10,528 bases of DNA from contig CAJUBG010000082.1 in assembly GCA_910584575.1 (NCBI GenBank), positions 1 through 10,528 of the forward strand, in the 5' to 3' direction. A program made the translations under genes and the position numbers. The notes under the pieces are model-generated. The model ran no database searches and had not been told where the DNA came from. It was given only the letters and a program-made list of their open reading frames with translations. Every line of letters begins with the position of its first letter. Position 1 is the stretch's first letter. The stretch is from an uncultured Dorea sp. (GTDB lineage: Bacteria > Bacillota > Clostridia > Lachnospirales > Lachnospiraceae). Shown piece by piece: positions 1 through 6,085 of this stretch.

Positions 1-8
1 TAAAGGTT

Positions 9-35
9 TCGCCTTAAGGCGAGGGTTTTAACCCC
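9..35. repeat. Short inverted repeats before the CPBP gene
   Basis: A perfect palindrome, TCGCCTTAAGGCGA, lies at 9-22. It is followed by an imperfect one, GGGTTTTAACCC, at 23-34. There is no clear T-run after them, so they could be a weak terminator of a gene to the left, an operator or a leader hairpin. Their role is not settled by the sequence. Confidence 0.3.
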
Positions 36-52
36 ATTATACAGACAATAAA

Positions 53-706
53 ATGGAGAAAATTTCAAAGAAACATTGGCTTGCTTTTCTAATACTTTTT
101 CTATTTAATGTTATAATTCTTGTATTTTCGCCAGTTATAATGAGTTCACTTTTTGCAGGAATTACTATATCTATTTTAAATGTTTTGCTCTGTTTATGGC
201 TTATCCATAATTATCTCAAAGAACCATTAGTGGAATATGGATTATATTTCAAAAAAATACATATACAGATAATTAGTGGATTTCTACTTGCTGTATTTAT
301 AGATTATTTACTTTTACAAAATAGTATAAATATTACATCAGGGATATTCTATATAGAACGTTTTGTAGGAAAATTGATATCAGATCCAGTTAATATTTTT
401 TATTTTTTTATTCCTTTAATTTATGCAATACCAGAAGAATGTGTGTATCGTGGATTTTTATTATCTTTTTTCCAAAGATTATTTAACAACCCCATATTGA
501 GTATTTCACTAAGCGCTGTTTTATTTGGTGTGAGTCATTATCCTTCATACCATAATATAGATCAGGTTGTCTTTGCATCCATCTTGGGATTTATATTTGG
601 ATATTTACGAGTAAAGGATCCAGAAAAGTTTACGCTTTTTTCACTTAGTTTGGCACATTTTTTGCATAATACTTTTATGGATAACGTCTTTTGGGGCGTG
701 ATGTAA
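53..706 (+). CDS. CPBP-family intramembrane metalloprotease (CAAX protease-like)
   Basis: A 217-residue, very hydrophobic protein with about six likely membrane segments. It carries the three motifs of the CPBP (Abi/CAAX protease) family: EECVYR at residues 128-133 (paired glutamates and arginine), F158-x3-H162, and H202-x3-N206. These residues are the putative metal-binding and catalytic site of a membrane-embedded glutamate protease. Bacterial relatives act in bacteriocin self-immunity, peptide maturation or regulated proteolysis; the substrate here is unknown. The gene is strikingly AT-rich compared with the window's right half, consistent with acquired DNA. The ATG at 53 has no convincing Shine-Dalgarno sequence, and an in-frame stop at 29-31 leaves no upstream ATG. 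The stop codon directly abuts that of the convergent toxin gene, with no gap. Confidence 0.85.
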   Translation: MEKISKKHWLAFLILFLFNVIILVFSPVIMSSLFAGITISILNVLLCLWLIHNYLKEPLVEYGLYFKKIHIQIISGFLLAVFIDYLLLQNSINITSGIFYIERFVGKLISDPVNIFYFFIPLIYAIPEECVYRGFLLSFFQRLFNNPILSISLSAVLFGVSHYPSYHNIDQVVFASILGFIFGYLRVKDPEKFTLFSLSLAHFLHNTFMDNVFWGVM

Positions 707-1084
707 TTACAGTTGATGTTCAATAATCCATTGTAAGATTTCCTTTTCACCAATATCACCAGATGCCAACGCAAGAATTACATCACTTAACTCCTTTTGG
801 CTGTAAGACAATTCATATCCATTTAATGCAAGAAAAACTAACATCACATGCGCGCCAAGCCTTTTGTTTCCGTCAAGCATTGCATGATTTTTCACCAATC
901 CAAAACAAAGCCGCGCCGCCTTTGCCTGAATGCTCGGATATAACTCCATTCCTCCAAATGACTGAAACGGGTTATTTAGCGCCAAATCCAACATTCCTTC
1001 ATCACGGACACCGCCACTTCCTCCAGTTGCTTCTATCAAACTTGCGTGCAGCTTTAATATCTGTTCTTTGCTTAAAACATTCAT
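707..1084 (-). CDS. doc: Doc-type toxin (death-on-curing family, Fic fold)
   Basis: A 125-residue protein, close to the 126 residues of phage P1 Doc. The signature HAMLDGNKR at residues 67-75 matches the Doc variant of the Fic motif (H-x-F-x-D-x-N-K-R), with His67, Asp71, Asn73, Lys74 and Arg75 present and Met in place of the usual Phe at 69. In P1 Doc the Lys in place of the Fic Gly goes with kinase activity: Doc phosphorylates EF-Tu and blocks translation. The same activity is expected here but not shown. The start overlaps the antitoxin stop as ATGA (1081-1084), the tight translational coupling usual for toxin-antitoxin operons. The antitoxin comes first, as in phd-doc. Within the element it probably stabilises inheritance. 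Confidence 0.9.
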   Translation of the reverse strand: MNVLSKEQILKLHASLIEATGGSGGVRDEGMLDLALNNPFQSFGGMELYPSIQAKAARLCFGLVKNHAMLDGNKRLGAHVMLVFLALNGYELSYSQKELSDVILALASGDIGEKEILQWIIEHQL

Positions 1085-1323
1085 TTTGCAAGAACCTCAT
1101 ACGCTTCCATGTTTTGTTTTATCAATCTCTCAGATATTGCAAACACATCTTCACTGCTGGCAACTTTTTCTTTTTCCGCCCTGCTAAAATCAATCACCAA
1201 ATATCTGGGTATATTATTTTTTAGAATAACTGCCGTACCATGCTCGTCAACTACTTTGGTCACTTTTGAAAAATTCTGATTCGCTTCTGTAATCGAAATC
1301 ATCGTGTTTGTGTCTATTGTCAT
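1081..1323 (-). CDS. phd: Phd/YefM-type antitoxin
   Basis: An 80-residue protein. Residues about 8-47 (MISITEANQNFSKV, then a hydrophobic strand ending YLVIDF) fit the Phd/YefM N-terminal DNA-binding and dimerisation fold. The charged C-terminal helix-forming part would wrap round and block the toxin. Family members also repress their own operon, more strongly with toxin bound (conditional cooperativity). The start at 1323 has a strong ribosome binding site, GGAGGAGAGGTG, 8 bases upstream of ATG. A second ATG at residue 8 has weaker support. The gene overlaps the toxin gene by 4 bases. The family call is from motif and context, with the toxin partner making it firm. Confidence 0.85.
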   Translation of the reverse strand: MTIDTNTMISITEANQNFSKVTKVVDEHGTAVILKNNIPRYLVIDFSRAEKEKVASSEDVFAISERLIKQNMEAYEVLAK

Positions 1324-1324
1324 T

Positions 1325-1359
1325 TTATATGCACCTCTCCTCCACTTATATTATATGCA
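1325..1359. repeat. Direct repeat TTATATGCA flanking the antitoxin RBS, possible operator
   Basis: The 9-mer TTATATGCA occurs at 1325-1333 and again at 1351-1359, 26 bases apart. One copy overlaps the -10 box and the other covers the ribosome binding site spacer. Phd/YefM antitoxins bind repeated sites in their own promoter, so these are candidate operator half-sites. The DNA here is AT-rich and chance cannot be excluded. Confidence 0.35.
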
Positions 1360-1378
1360 AATTCTAGTTAGAAAACAA
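1350..1378 (-). promoter_or_regulatory. Promoter of the antitoxin-toxin operon
   Basis: On the minus strand a -35 box TTGTTT (1373-1378) and a perfect -10 box TATAAT (1350-1355) are exactly 17 bases apart. This matches a vegetative sigma-70/SigA promoter. It lies about 27 bases upstream of the antitoxin start. Confidence 0.75.
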
Positions 1379-1496
1379 CCTATTTCGCTTTTTTAATTGT
1401 CACAAAAACTTCGTGCTAATTGGTAATTGCTTTTAGAGAACACAATTTTCATAACTTTCATATATTGAATAAAAGGCGAAAAGGATATGGTGTACT

Positions 1497-1679
1497 TTGA
1501 AAAAACCGACTTACTATCTCTGGAAAACGGATTTCCACACAGAGGAAGAATTTAACCAGGCAAAAGAGAAGTATACAAATTGGGGGTTTCGTGTTGTCAC
1601 ATATCTGGATGGGAATAACCAAACGGACATTCACAGCGGAATAAAAGCGCTGATTCAAAACCACTGGAATCGGTGTTGA
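1497..1679 (+). CDS. Small protein of unknown function upstream of the recombinase
   Basis: A 60-residue ORF starting at TTG, with a plausible ribosome binding site AAGGA about 11 bases upstream. It is soluble and charged, with an aromatic start (YYLWKTDF), an acidic helix-like stretch (EEEFNQAKEKYTNWGF), a strand (RVVTYLDG) and a helical tail. This gives a possible beta-alpha-beta-alpha arrangement with no membrane segment or cysteine cluster. I have a weak recollection of similar small proteins in Firmicutes mobile elements but cannot name a family. It ends 53 bases before the recombinase start, in the same direction, so the two may be co-transcribed. A directionality factor or recombinase accessory role is possible but unproven. 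An out-of-frame ATG at 1487 gives only about 21 codons. Confidence 0.6.
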   Translation: MKKPTYYLWKTDFHTEEEFNQAKEKYTNWGFRVVTYLDGNNQTDIHSGIKALIQNHWNRC

Positions 1680-1732
1680 CAAATTACTGTTTTGGAAATG
1701 TTCTATATTTCACTATGAAAGGATGTAAAGTT

Positions 1733-3658
1733 ATGAATGTTGGATACGTTCGCCTATCGAGAGACGATGACAAACGAAACTATGTTTCTATTGAAAATCA
1801 GATGTTAATTATTCGCCAGTATGCGGCCAAAAGAAATATTGTGGTTGACCGCTGGTATGAGGACGACGGCGTTTCAGGATATATTTTTGACCGCCCCGGC
1901 TTTAATCAGCTAATGAAAGATTTAGATAAGGACATTGATAGGGTTTTTGTCAAAGATTTCTCCCGTTTGGGCAGACATAACGCCAAGGTTCTACTCCTTC
2001 TGGACGAATTTCAAGAACGTGGAAAGCAACTGATTGTCATAGACGACGCCTATGATTCTTTTCATTCAGACGATGATACTATCGGTATAAAAACATGGTA
2101 TAATGAAAGATATGTAAAAGATACCAGTAAAAAAATCAGGCGTGCGCTTGGCGCACGGCAGAAGGAAGGAACTTTAATGACACAGCCGCCGTTTGGATAT
2201 AAACGAAATGAAAAAAACAAGGCAATGATTGAGATTGTTCCCAAAGAAGCCGAATATGTAAAAATGGTATATGACCTTTATCTTAAAGGCTCTGGTTATC
2301 GAAAAATCGCCGCATATCTGACCGAGAACCATGTGCCTACGCCATCCATGATACGCCATGACCGTGAACTGGAAGAAGGACGCCCCACGAAGCGTAAGGT
2401 TACTTCCGAATGGTCTGACGGTATGGTAAAGGACATACTGGATAATGACTTTTATATTGGCACATTCAGACTGCATAAGAGGGAACGGGTTACGATTCAT
2501 GGGAAAGACAAACGAGTACCGAAAGAAAATCAGAATATCTTTGAGAACCACCACCCGTCAGTCATTGACAAAATGACCTTTGATTTAGTTCAAGAGGTCA
2601 AGGAAAAACGGGTCAAGAATCATTACCGTGGAAGCCGTGGGCAATGGGTAGGAACAGAGATACCGAATCCCTTTGGAAGCTGCCTGTTCTGCAAGGATTG
2701 CGGCAGCCGTTTGACGCCGATTGTGCGCAAAACTACAAGCCGTGAAAGAAAATACTATATTTGCAGCACCTATAATACCAAGGGCAGACGTTACTGTTCT
2801 AAAGCACATTTAATCGAGGAGCAAGACCTCATGGAGGATGTCGTAAATTATATCCGGCTATGCAGAGATTCTTTGCATGAAATGATTGCCGCCTATGATA
2901 TGAAGGATTTTGAAGCGGAAAAGAAGTCTGTGGAAGATAAACGTTGGGATATTCAGCAAATGATTTCAGAGCAGAAAAAACAGTTAAAAACTTTATTTTC
3001 ACAAAAGGTCAAAGATTTGGCTGCCAGCCCCGATAATGAGGATATTATCCATGAAACCTATGCCGCCCTGCAGCAGGATATTCTTGCAAATATACACGGT
3101 CTGGAGTTGAAACTGGAAGAATTGAACCATACAAAACTGGAAACAGCCGACGTAAGAACGAAGCTTAGAACAGCACTTGAAGTTGTGGACGACATCATCC
3201 AAAAGGGAATACTTGACCGTAAGGATATTGAGATTTTGATTGAGCGTATCATGGTTGATGAAAACGGACTTCCGGAGATTGAATTAAAATATGGTCTTTC
3301 AGGACTGATTCAGTATAGTCCGGCAGATGAATTGAACCGCAGGGAAAACGAGCTTCTCTACACCACTATGAAGCTAATTCTTGAGGACAAACGTGGATTC
3401 ACGTCAGCTAAGTATCTGTCTGCAAAATTAACAGACGCCGGATATAAGAAATCCAAAAGAGCTGTCCTTCCTTATATCAGCTTCATGATTGACAAGGGGA
3501 TGATAGAGCCTTCGGATAATCCGCTGAAACCTTATACCATCGTGAAAACACCAGCCGAAATCGAGGAAATTATGGCAAATTTTTCACAGGGCATTCCGTC
3601 TGATTCTTCATATGACCAAAATTTACATTTACGTGTGGTCAACAGGTGGTATGCCTGA
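1733..3658 (+). CDS. Large serine recombinase (site-specific integrase/transposase of the element)
   Basis: A 641-residue enzyme that cuts and rejoins att sites through a 5' phosphoserine link to integrate and excise the element. The resolvase-type catalytic domain spans about residues 1-145: nucleophile Ser9 in YVRLSRDD, Arg7, and DFSRLGRH at 75-82 with its conserved arginines. A recombinase domain follows (about 155-300, starting at PPFGYKR). A zinc ribbon has Cys320, Cys323, Cys344 and Cys355. A long coiled coil covers about 395-510 and controls synapsis, and a C-terminal extension of about 100 residues follows. The ATG at 1733 has AGGA 9 bases upstream; the frame is open back to GTG at 1673, but those 20 codons lack a good ribosome binding site and do not look like the family N-terminus. 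The stop TGA (3656-3658) lies in host target DNA, so the last residues (about WYA) are host-encoded. Confidence 0.93.
   Translation: MNVGYVRLSRDDDKRNYVSIENQMLIIRQYAAKRNIVVDRWYEDDGVSGYIFDRPGFNQLMKDLDKDIDRVFVKDFSRLGRHNAKVLLLLDEFQERGKQLIVIDDAYDSFHSDDDTIGIKTWYNERYVKDTSKKIRRALGARQKEGTLMTQPPFGYKRNEKNKAMIEIVPKEAEYVKMVYDLYLKGSGYRKIAAYLTENHVPTPSMIRHDRELEEGRPTKRKVTSEWSDGMVKDILDNDFYIGTFRLHKRERVTIHGKDKRVPKENQNIFENHHPSVIDKMTFDLVQEVKEKRVKNHYRGSRGQWVGTEIPNPFGSCLFCKDCGSRLTPIVRKTTSRERKYYICSTYNTKGRRYCSKAHLIEEQDLMEDVVNYIRLCRDSLHEMIAAYDMKDFEAEKKSVEDKRWDIQQMISEQKKQLKTLFSQKVKDLAASPDNEDIIHETYAALQQDILANIHGLELKLEELNHTKLETADVRTKLRTALEVVDDIIQKGILDRKDIEILIERIMVDENGLPEIELKYGLSGLIQYSPADELNRRENELLYTTMKLILEDKRGFTSAKYLSAKLTDAGYKKSKRAVLPYISFMIDKGMIEPSDNPLKPYTIVKTPAEIEEIMANFSQGIPSDSSYDQNLHLRVVNRWYA
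3636..3650. other. Right attachment junction (attR) of the element
   Basis: Recombinase coding sequence on the left passes into host substrate-binding-protein sequence on the right within this stretch. From 3645 (GGTGGTATGCCTGAAATG, read GGMPEM) the plus-strand frame matches the family; the residues just before it (IYIYVWST) look foreign. The core is probably a dinucleotide such as GG or GT within GGTGGT (3645-3650), as large serine recombinases use 2-bp crossovers. The exact base cannot be fixed without the left end. A tandem hexamer ATTTAC-ATTTAC at 3621-3632 sits just inside and might be part of a recombinase half-site. Confidence 0.6.
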
Positions 3659-4214
3659 AATGGTATTCGAGTATATCTTGAAACAGCACGGCATCGACCC
3701 TGCCAATGATGTGAACATCGACCAGAGCATTGACTTCGGCTCCACAGCCGCCGCATTTGCGGAAAACCAGGGCGACTTCACGGTTGAATTCGAGCCCGGC
3801 GCAACCACCCTTGAAAAAGAAGGCAAAGGCTACGTCGTAGCCTCCCTCGGAACCGACAGCGGCTATGTTCCATACACCGCCTTCTCCGCAAAGAAAAGCT
3901 ACATGGAGGACCATCCTGAAGTTATCCAGGGCTTCACCAACGCGCTTCAGAAGGGCATGGACTACGTGCAGGCACATACACCGGAGGAGATTGCAGCCAT
4001 CATCGCGCCTCAGTTCAAAGAGACAGACCAGGAAACCATCACCACCATCGTTACCCGCTACTACGACCAGGATACCTGGAAAGAAAACCTGATTTTTGAA
4101 GAAGACAGCTTCAATCTCCTTCAGGATATCCTAGAGGAAGCTGGCGAGCTGAGCGAACGCGCCCCATATAAAGATCTCGTAACAACAGAATTTGCCGAAA
4201 AAGCAGCGAAATAA
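3645..4214 (+). pseudogene. 3' remnant of an NMT1/SsuA-like ABC substrate-binding protein gene, cut by the element
   Basis: About 189 C-terminal residues of a periplasmic-type binding protein of the nitrate/sulfonate/taurine or pyrimidine-precursor class. They begin at GGMPEMVFEYILKQHGIDP and include FGSTAAAFAENQGDF, GTDSGYVPYTAFSAKKSY and a helical end with HPEVIQGFTNALQKGMDYV. The N-terminal lobe, signal peptide and lipobox (well over 100 residues) are missing; they should lie to the left of the element. The frame is open back to an ATG at 3612, but those codons belong to the element, lack a ribosome binding site and give no signal peptide, so a working transporter part is unlikely. Its GC-richer, host-like codon use contrasts with the element. 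The gene could be restored if the element excises precisely. Confidence 0.85.
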
Positions 4215-4252
4215 CCGCACATAATAGCAGCAAATTCTGCCTGATATAATAA

Positions 4253-4287
4253 TATCCAAAACAGGGGACTGTGAAACGACAGTCCCC
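4253..4287 (-). terminator. Hairpin terminator between convergent genes
   Basis: GGGGACTGT (4264-4272) and ACAGTCCCC (4279-4287) form a perfect 9-bp stem with a 6-base loop GAAACG. On the minus strand it is followed by TGTTTT, so it best serves the acyl-CoA ligase gene ending at 4314. On the plus strand the tail (CATTCGTATT) is less T-rich, but the stem may also stop transcription from the binding-protein remnant. Confidence 0.75.
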
Positions 4288-4313
4288 CATTCGTATTCCC
4301 ATTCAACAACGTC

Positions 4314-5948
4314 TTATCTCCGGTTCTGCTCCTCCACCAGATGGGCAGCCCCGTACATCTCCCTAAGCCTGGGCTTCTCAATCTTACCCGTCGCGTTTCG
4401 CGGCACGTCGGCAAAGATTACCTTCCTCGGACGCTTATACCTTGGAAGCTTCTTGCAGAACTGGTTGATATCCTCCTCCATACAGATAACACCTGGCTTC
4501 AGCGAGATAATCGCCGCCGCAATCTCTCCTAGACGTTCGTCCGGCAGCCCGATTACGGCAACATCCAGAATCGAATCATTGGTGCGCAGGAAATCTTCAA
4601 TCTGCACAGGATAGATATTCTCACCCCCGCTGATGATAACGTCCTTCTTACGGTCTACCAGGAAGATGAAGCCATCCTCATCCTCCATGGCCATATCGCC
4701 CGTATAGAGCCATCCGTCATGCAGCACCTCCTCGGTGGCCTTCCTGTCGTTATAATATTCCACCATGACCCCAGGGCCTTTGACCGCAAGCTCTCCCGTC
4801 TCTCCCTGCTTCACAGTGTTCCCTGCTTCGTCTATAATCTTGGTCTGCCAGCCAAATCCTGCCTTTCCGATAGCGCCCACCTTATGGATATTCTCCACTC
4901 CAAGATGGACACATCCAGGCCCAATGGATTCACTCAAACCATAGTTGGTATCATACTGATGATGAGGGAAATATTCCTTCCAGTGCTTAATCAGGCTCGG
5001 CGGAACCGGCTGAGCGCCGATATGCATGAGCCGCCACTGTTCAAGCTGGTACATCTCAAGCTTCACATCCCCGCTGTCCAAAGCCAGCAGTAAATCCTGG
5101 GCCCAGGGAACCAGAAGCCACACAATGGTACACTTCTCCTCTGAAACGGCCCGTAAGATAAACTCCGGATTGGTGCCCTTTAACAGCACAGCCTTCCCGC
5201 CGGTTAAAAAGCTTCCGAACCAGTGCATCTTCGCCCCCGTATGGTACAGCGGCGGGATACATAAGAATACGTCGTCCTTAGTCTGCCCGTGGTGGTTCTG
5301 CTCTACCTTGGCAGAATGAACCAGCGCCTCATGGGTATGTAAGATAGCCTTGGGAAATCCCGTAGTACCCGATGAGAAATAGATGGCCGCATAATCATCG
5401 TCATTGATATCAATCCTTGGAGATTGGCTAGAACAGTTGGCCGAGTGCATAGTGTAATCCTCCGCAAACCCCGGACAGCCATCTCCCACATAGTACAGAA
5501 GGCGGTGCTTGCTGATATTGTCCGCAATCTCCTCCACACGCCCGATAAACTCCGGCCCAAACACCAGCACATCCACCTCTGCCAATTCCACACAGTACTG
5601 GATCTCCTCCGCCGAATACCGGAAGTTAAGGGGCACCGCAAGAGCGCCTGTCTTTAAAATCCCGAAATAGATGGGAAGCCACTCCAGACAGTTCATCAAA
5701 AGGATTGCCACCTTATCTCCCTTCTTAATTCCCCGTTCCAGAAGCAGGTTCGCGAAACGGTTTGATTTCTCATTAAAAACATTCCATGTAATCTCCCGCC
5801 TGTAATACGAAGCGCGGACAGGCTCAATCAGCTCATACTCCTTCCACGTCACGCGCCTGGTCTCCGGCATCTCCGGATTAATCTCCACCAGACAAACATC
5901 ATCTCCGTACAGACGGCAGTTTTTTTCCAAAATATCTGTAATTGGCAT
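4314..5948 (-). CDS. Acyl-CoA ligase of the AMP-binding superfamily (CaiC/FadD-like)
   Basis: A 544-residue ANL-superfamily enzyme that activates a carboxylic acid with ATP to an acyl-adenylate and transfers it to CoA. Visible motifs are the P-loop SSGTTGFPK (192-200), YGLSESIG (336-343), the ATP-ribose region GWLYTGD (412-418), the hinge VDRKKD (431-436), GGENIYPVQIE (441-451) and the C-terminal catalytic Lys522 in PRNATGKIEK. Length suits medium- or long-chain fatty acyl, carnitine/crotonobetaine or aromatic acid ligases; the substrate is not readable. An N-terminal stretch with two TW segments (about 34-55) is slightly longer than in many FadD proteins. The start at 5948 has AAAGGGG seven bases upstream; an ATG at 5996 has no ribosome binding site and overlaps the promoter -10. 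It is a lone gene between a terminator and its own promoter, convergent with the disrupted binding-protein gene. Confidence 0.9.
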   Translation of the reverse strand: MPITDILEKNCRLYGDDVCLVEINPEMPETRRVTWKEYELIEPVRASYYRREITWNVFNEKSNRFANLLLERGIKKGDKVAILLMNCLEWLPIYFGILKTGALAVPLNFRYSAEEIQYCVELAEVDVLVFGPEFIGRVEEIADNISKHRLLYYVGDGCPGFAEDYTMHSANCSSQSPRIDINDDDYAAIYFSSGTTGFPKAILHTHEALVHSAKVEQNHHGQTKDDVFLCIPPLYHTGAKMHWFGSFLTGGKAVLLKGTNPEFILRAVSEEKCTIVWLLVPWAQDLLLALDSGDVKLEMYQLEQWRLMHIGAQPVPPSLIKHWKEYFPHHQYDTNYGLSESIGPGCVHLGVENIHKVGAIGKAGFGWQTKIIDEAGNTVKQGETGELAVKGPGVMVEYYNDRKATEEVLHDGWLYTGDMAMEDEDGFIFLVDRKKDVIISGGENIYPVQIEDFLRTNDSILDVAVIGLPDERLGEIAAAIISLKPGVICMEEDINQFCKKLPRYKRPRKVIFADVPRNATGKIEKPRLREMYGAAHLVEEQNRR

Positions 5949-5995
5949 TGGAAAACCCCTTTCTCGCGCTTTAACGCTTTTACTCATTAAAGTCA

Positions 5996-6024
5996 ATGAT
6001 ACATAATTCGAGAAAAAAAGTCAA
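5996..6024 (-). promoter_or_regulatory. Promoter of the acyl-CoA ligase gene
   Basis: On the minus strand -35 TTGACT (6019-6024) and -10 TATCAT (5996-6001) are separated by exactly 17 bases, a strong SigA-type match. It places transcription start just downstream of 5996, supporting the translation start at 5948. The 10-mer CATTGACTTT occurs twice, at 6017-6026 (covering the -35) and 5989-5998 (overlapping the -10 and start region), a possible regulator site. Confidence 0.7.
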
Positions 6025-6085
6025 TGCCTAAATTATATTACGCTTACTGAAACTTTATTACTGAATGGTATTGCTGAATTGCTTT

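Larger units (their letters stand above)
1..3645 (+). mobile_element. Right-hand part of an integrated element with a large serine recombinase
   Basis: This segment holds the protease, toxin-antitoxin, small unknown and recombinase genes. Its right end abuts a gene fragment lacking its 5' part, which is the direct sign of insertion. The recombinase is the last gene and reads outward to the junction, as is usual for TndX/TnpX-type elements. The left end, and the missing 5' half of the host gene, are not in the window, so the total size is unknown. No conjugation, replication or phage structural genes are visible here. Whether the protease and toxin-antitoxin genes belong to the same element is inferred, because no second boundary is seen between them and the recombinase. 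Confidence 0.7.

Noticed and set aside
763..1224. Plus-strand ORF of 153 codons across the toxin-antitoxin genes
   Set aside because: It is the antisense of two well-supported genes, has no ribosome binding site and an implausible composition.
1673..1732. GTG at 1673 as the recombinase start
   Set aside because: The extra 20 residues do not resemble the family, whose N-terminus is at the YVRLSRDD strand, and the ATG at 1733 has a well-placed AGGA.
3612..3644. ATG at 3612 as the true start of an intact 200-residue protein
   Set aside because: The first codons overlap the recombinase gene, have no ribosome binding site and give no signal peptide; the conserved family sequence begins only at 3645.
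3639..3977. Minus-strand ORF over the binding-protein remnant
   Set aside because: It shadows a recognisable coding frame and shows no known motif.
4314..5948. Ligase as the bile acid CoA ligase BaiB
   Set aside because: No other bai genes are nearby and the sequence does not resemble BaiB as I recall it; a general acyl-CoA ligase is the safest call.
5949..5996. ATG at 5996 as the ligase start
   Set aside because: It overlaps the -10 box of the only good promoter and has no ribosome binding site, while the ATG at 5948 follows AAAGGGG.
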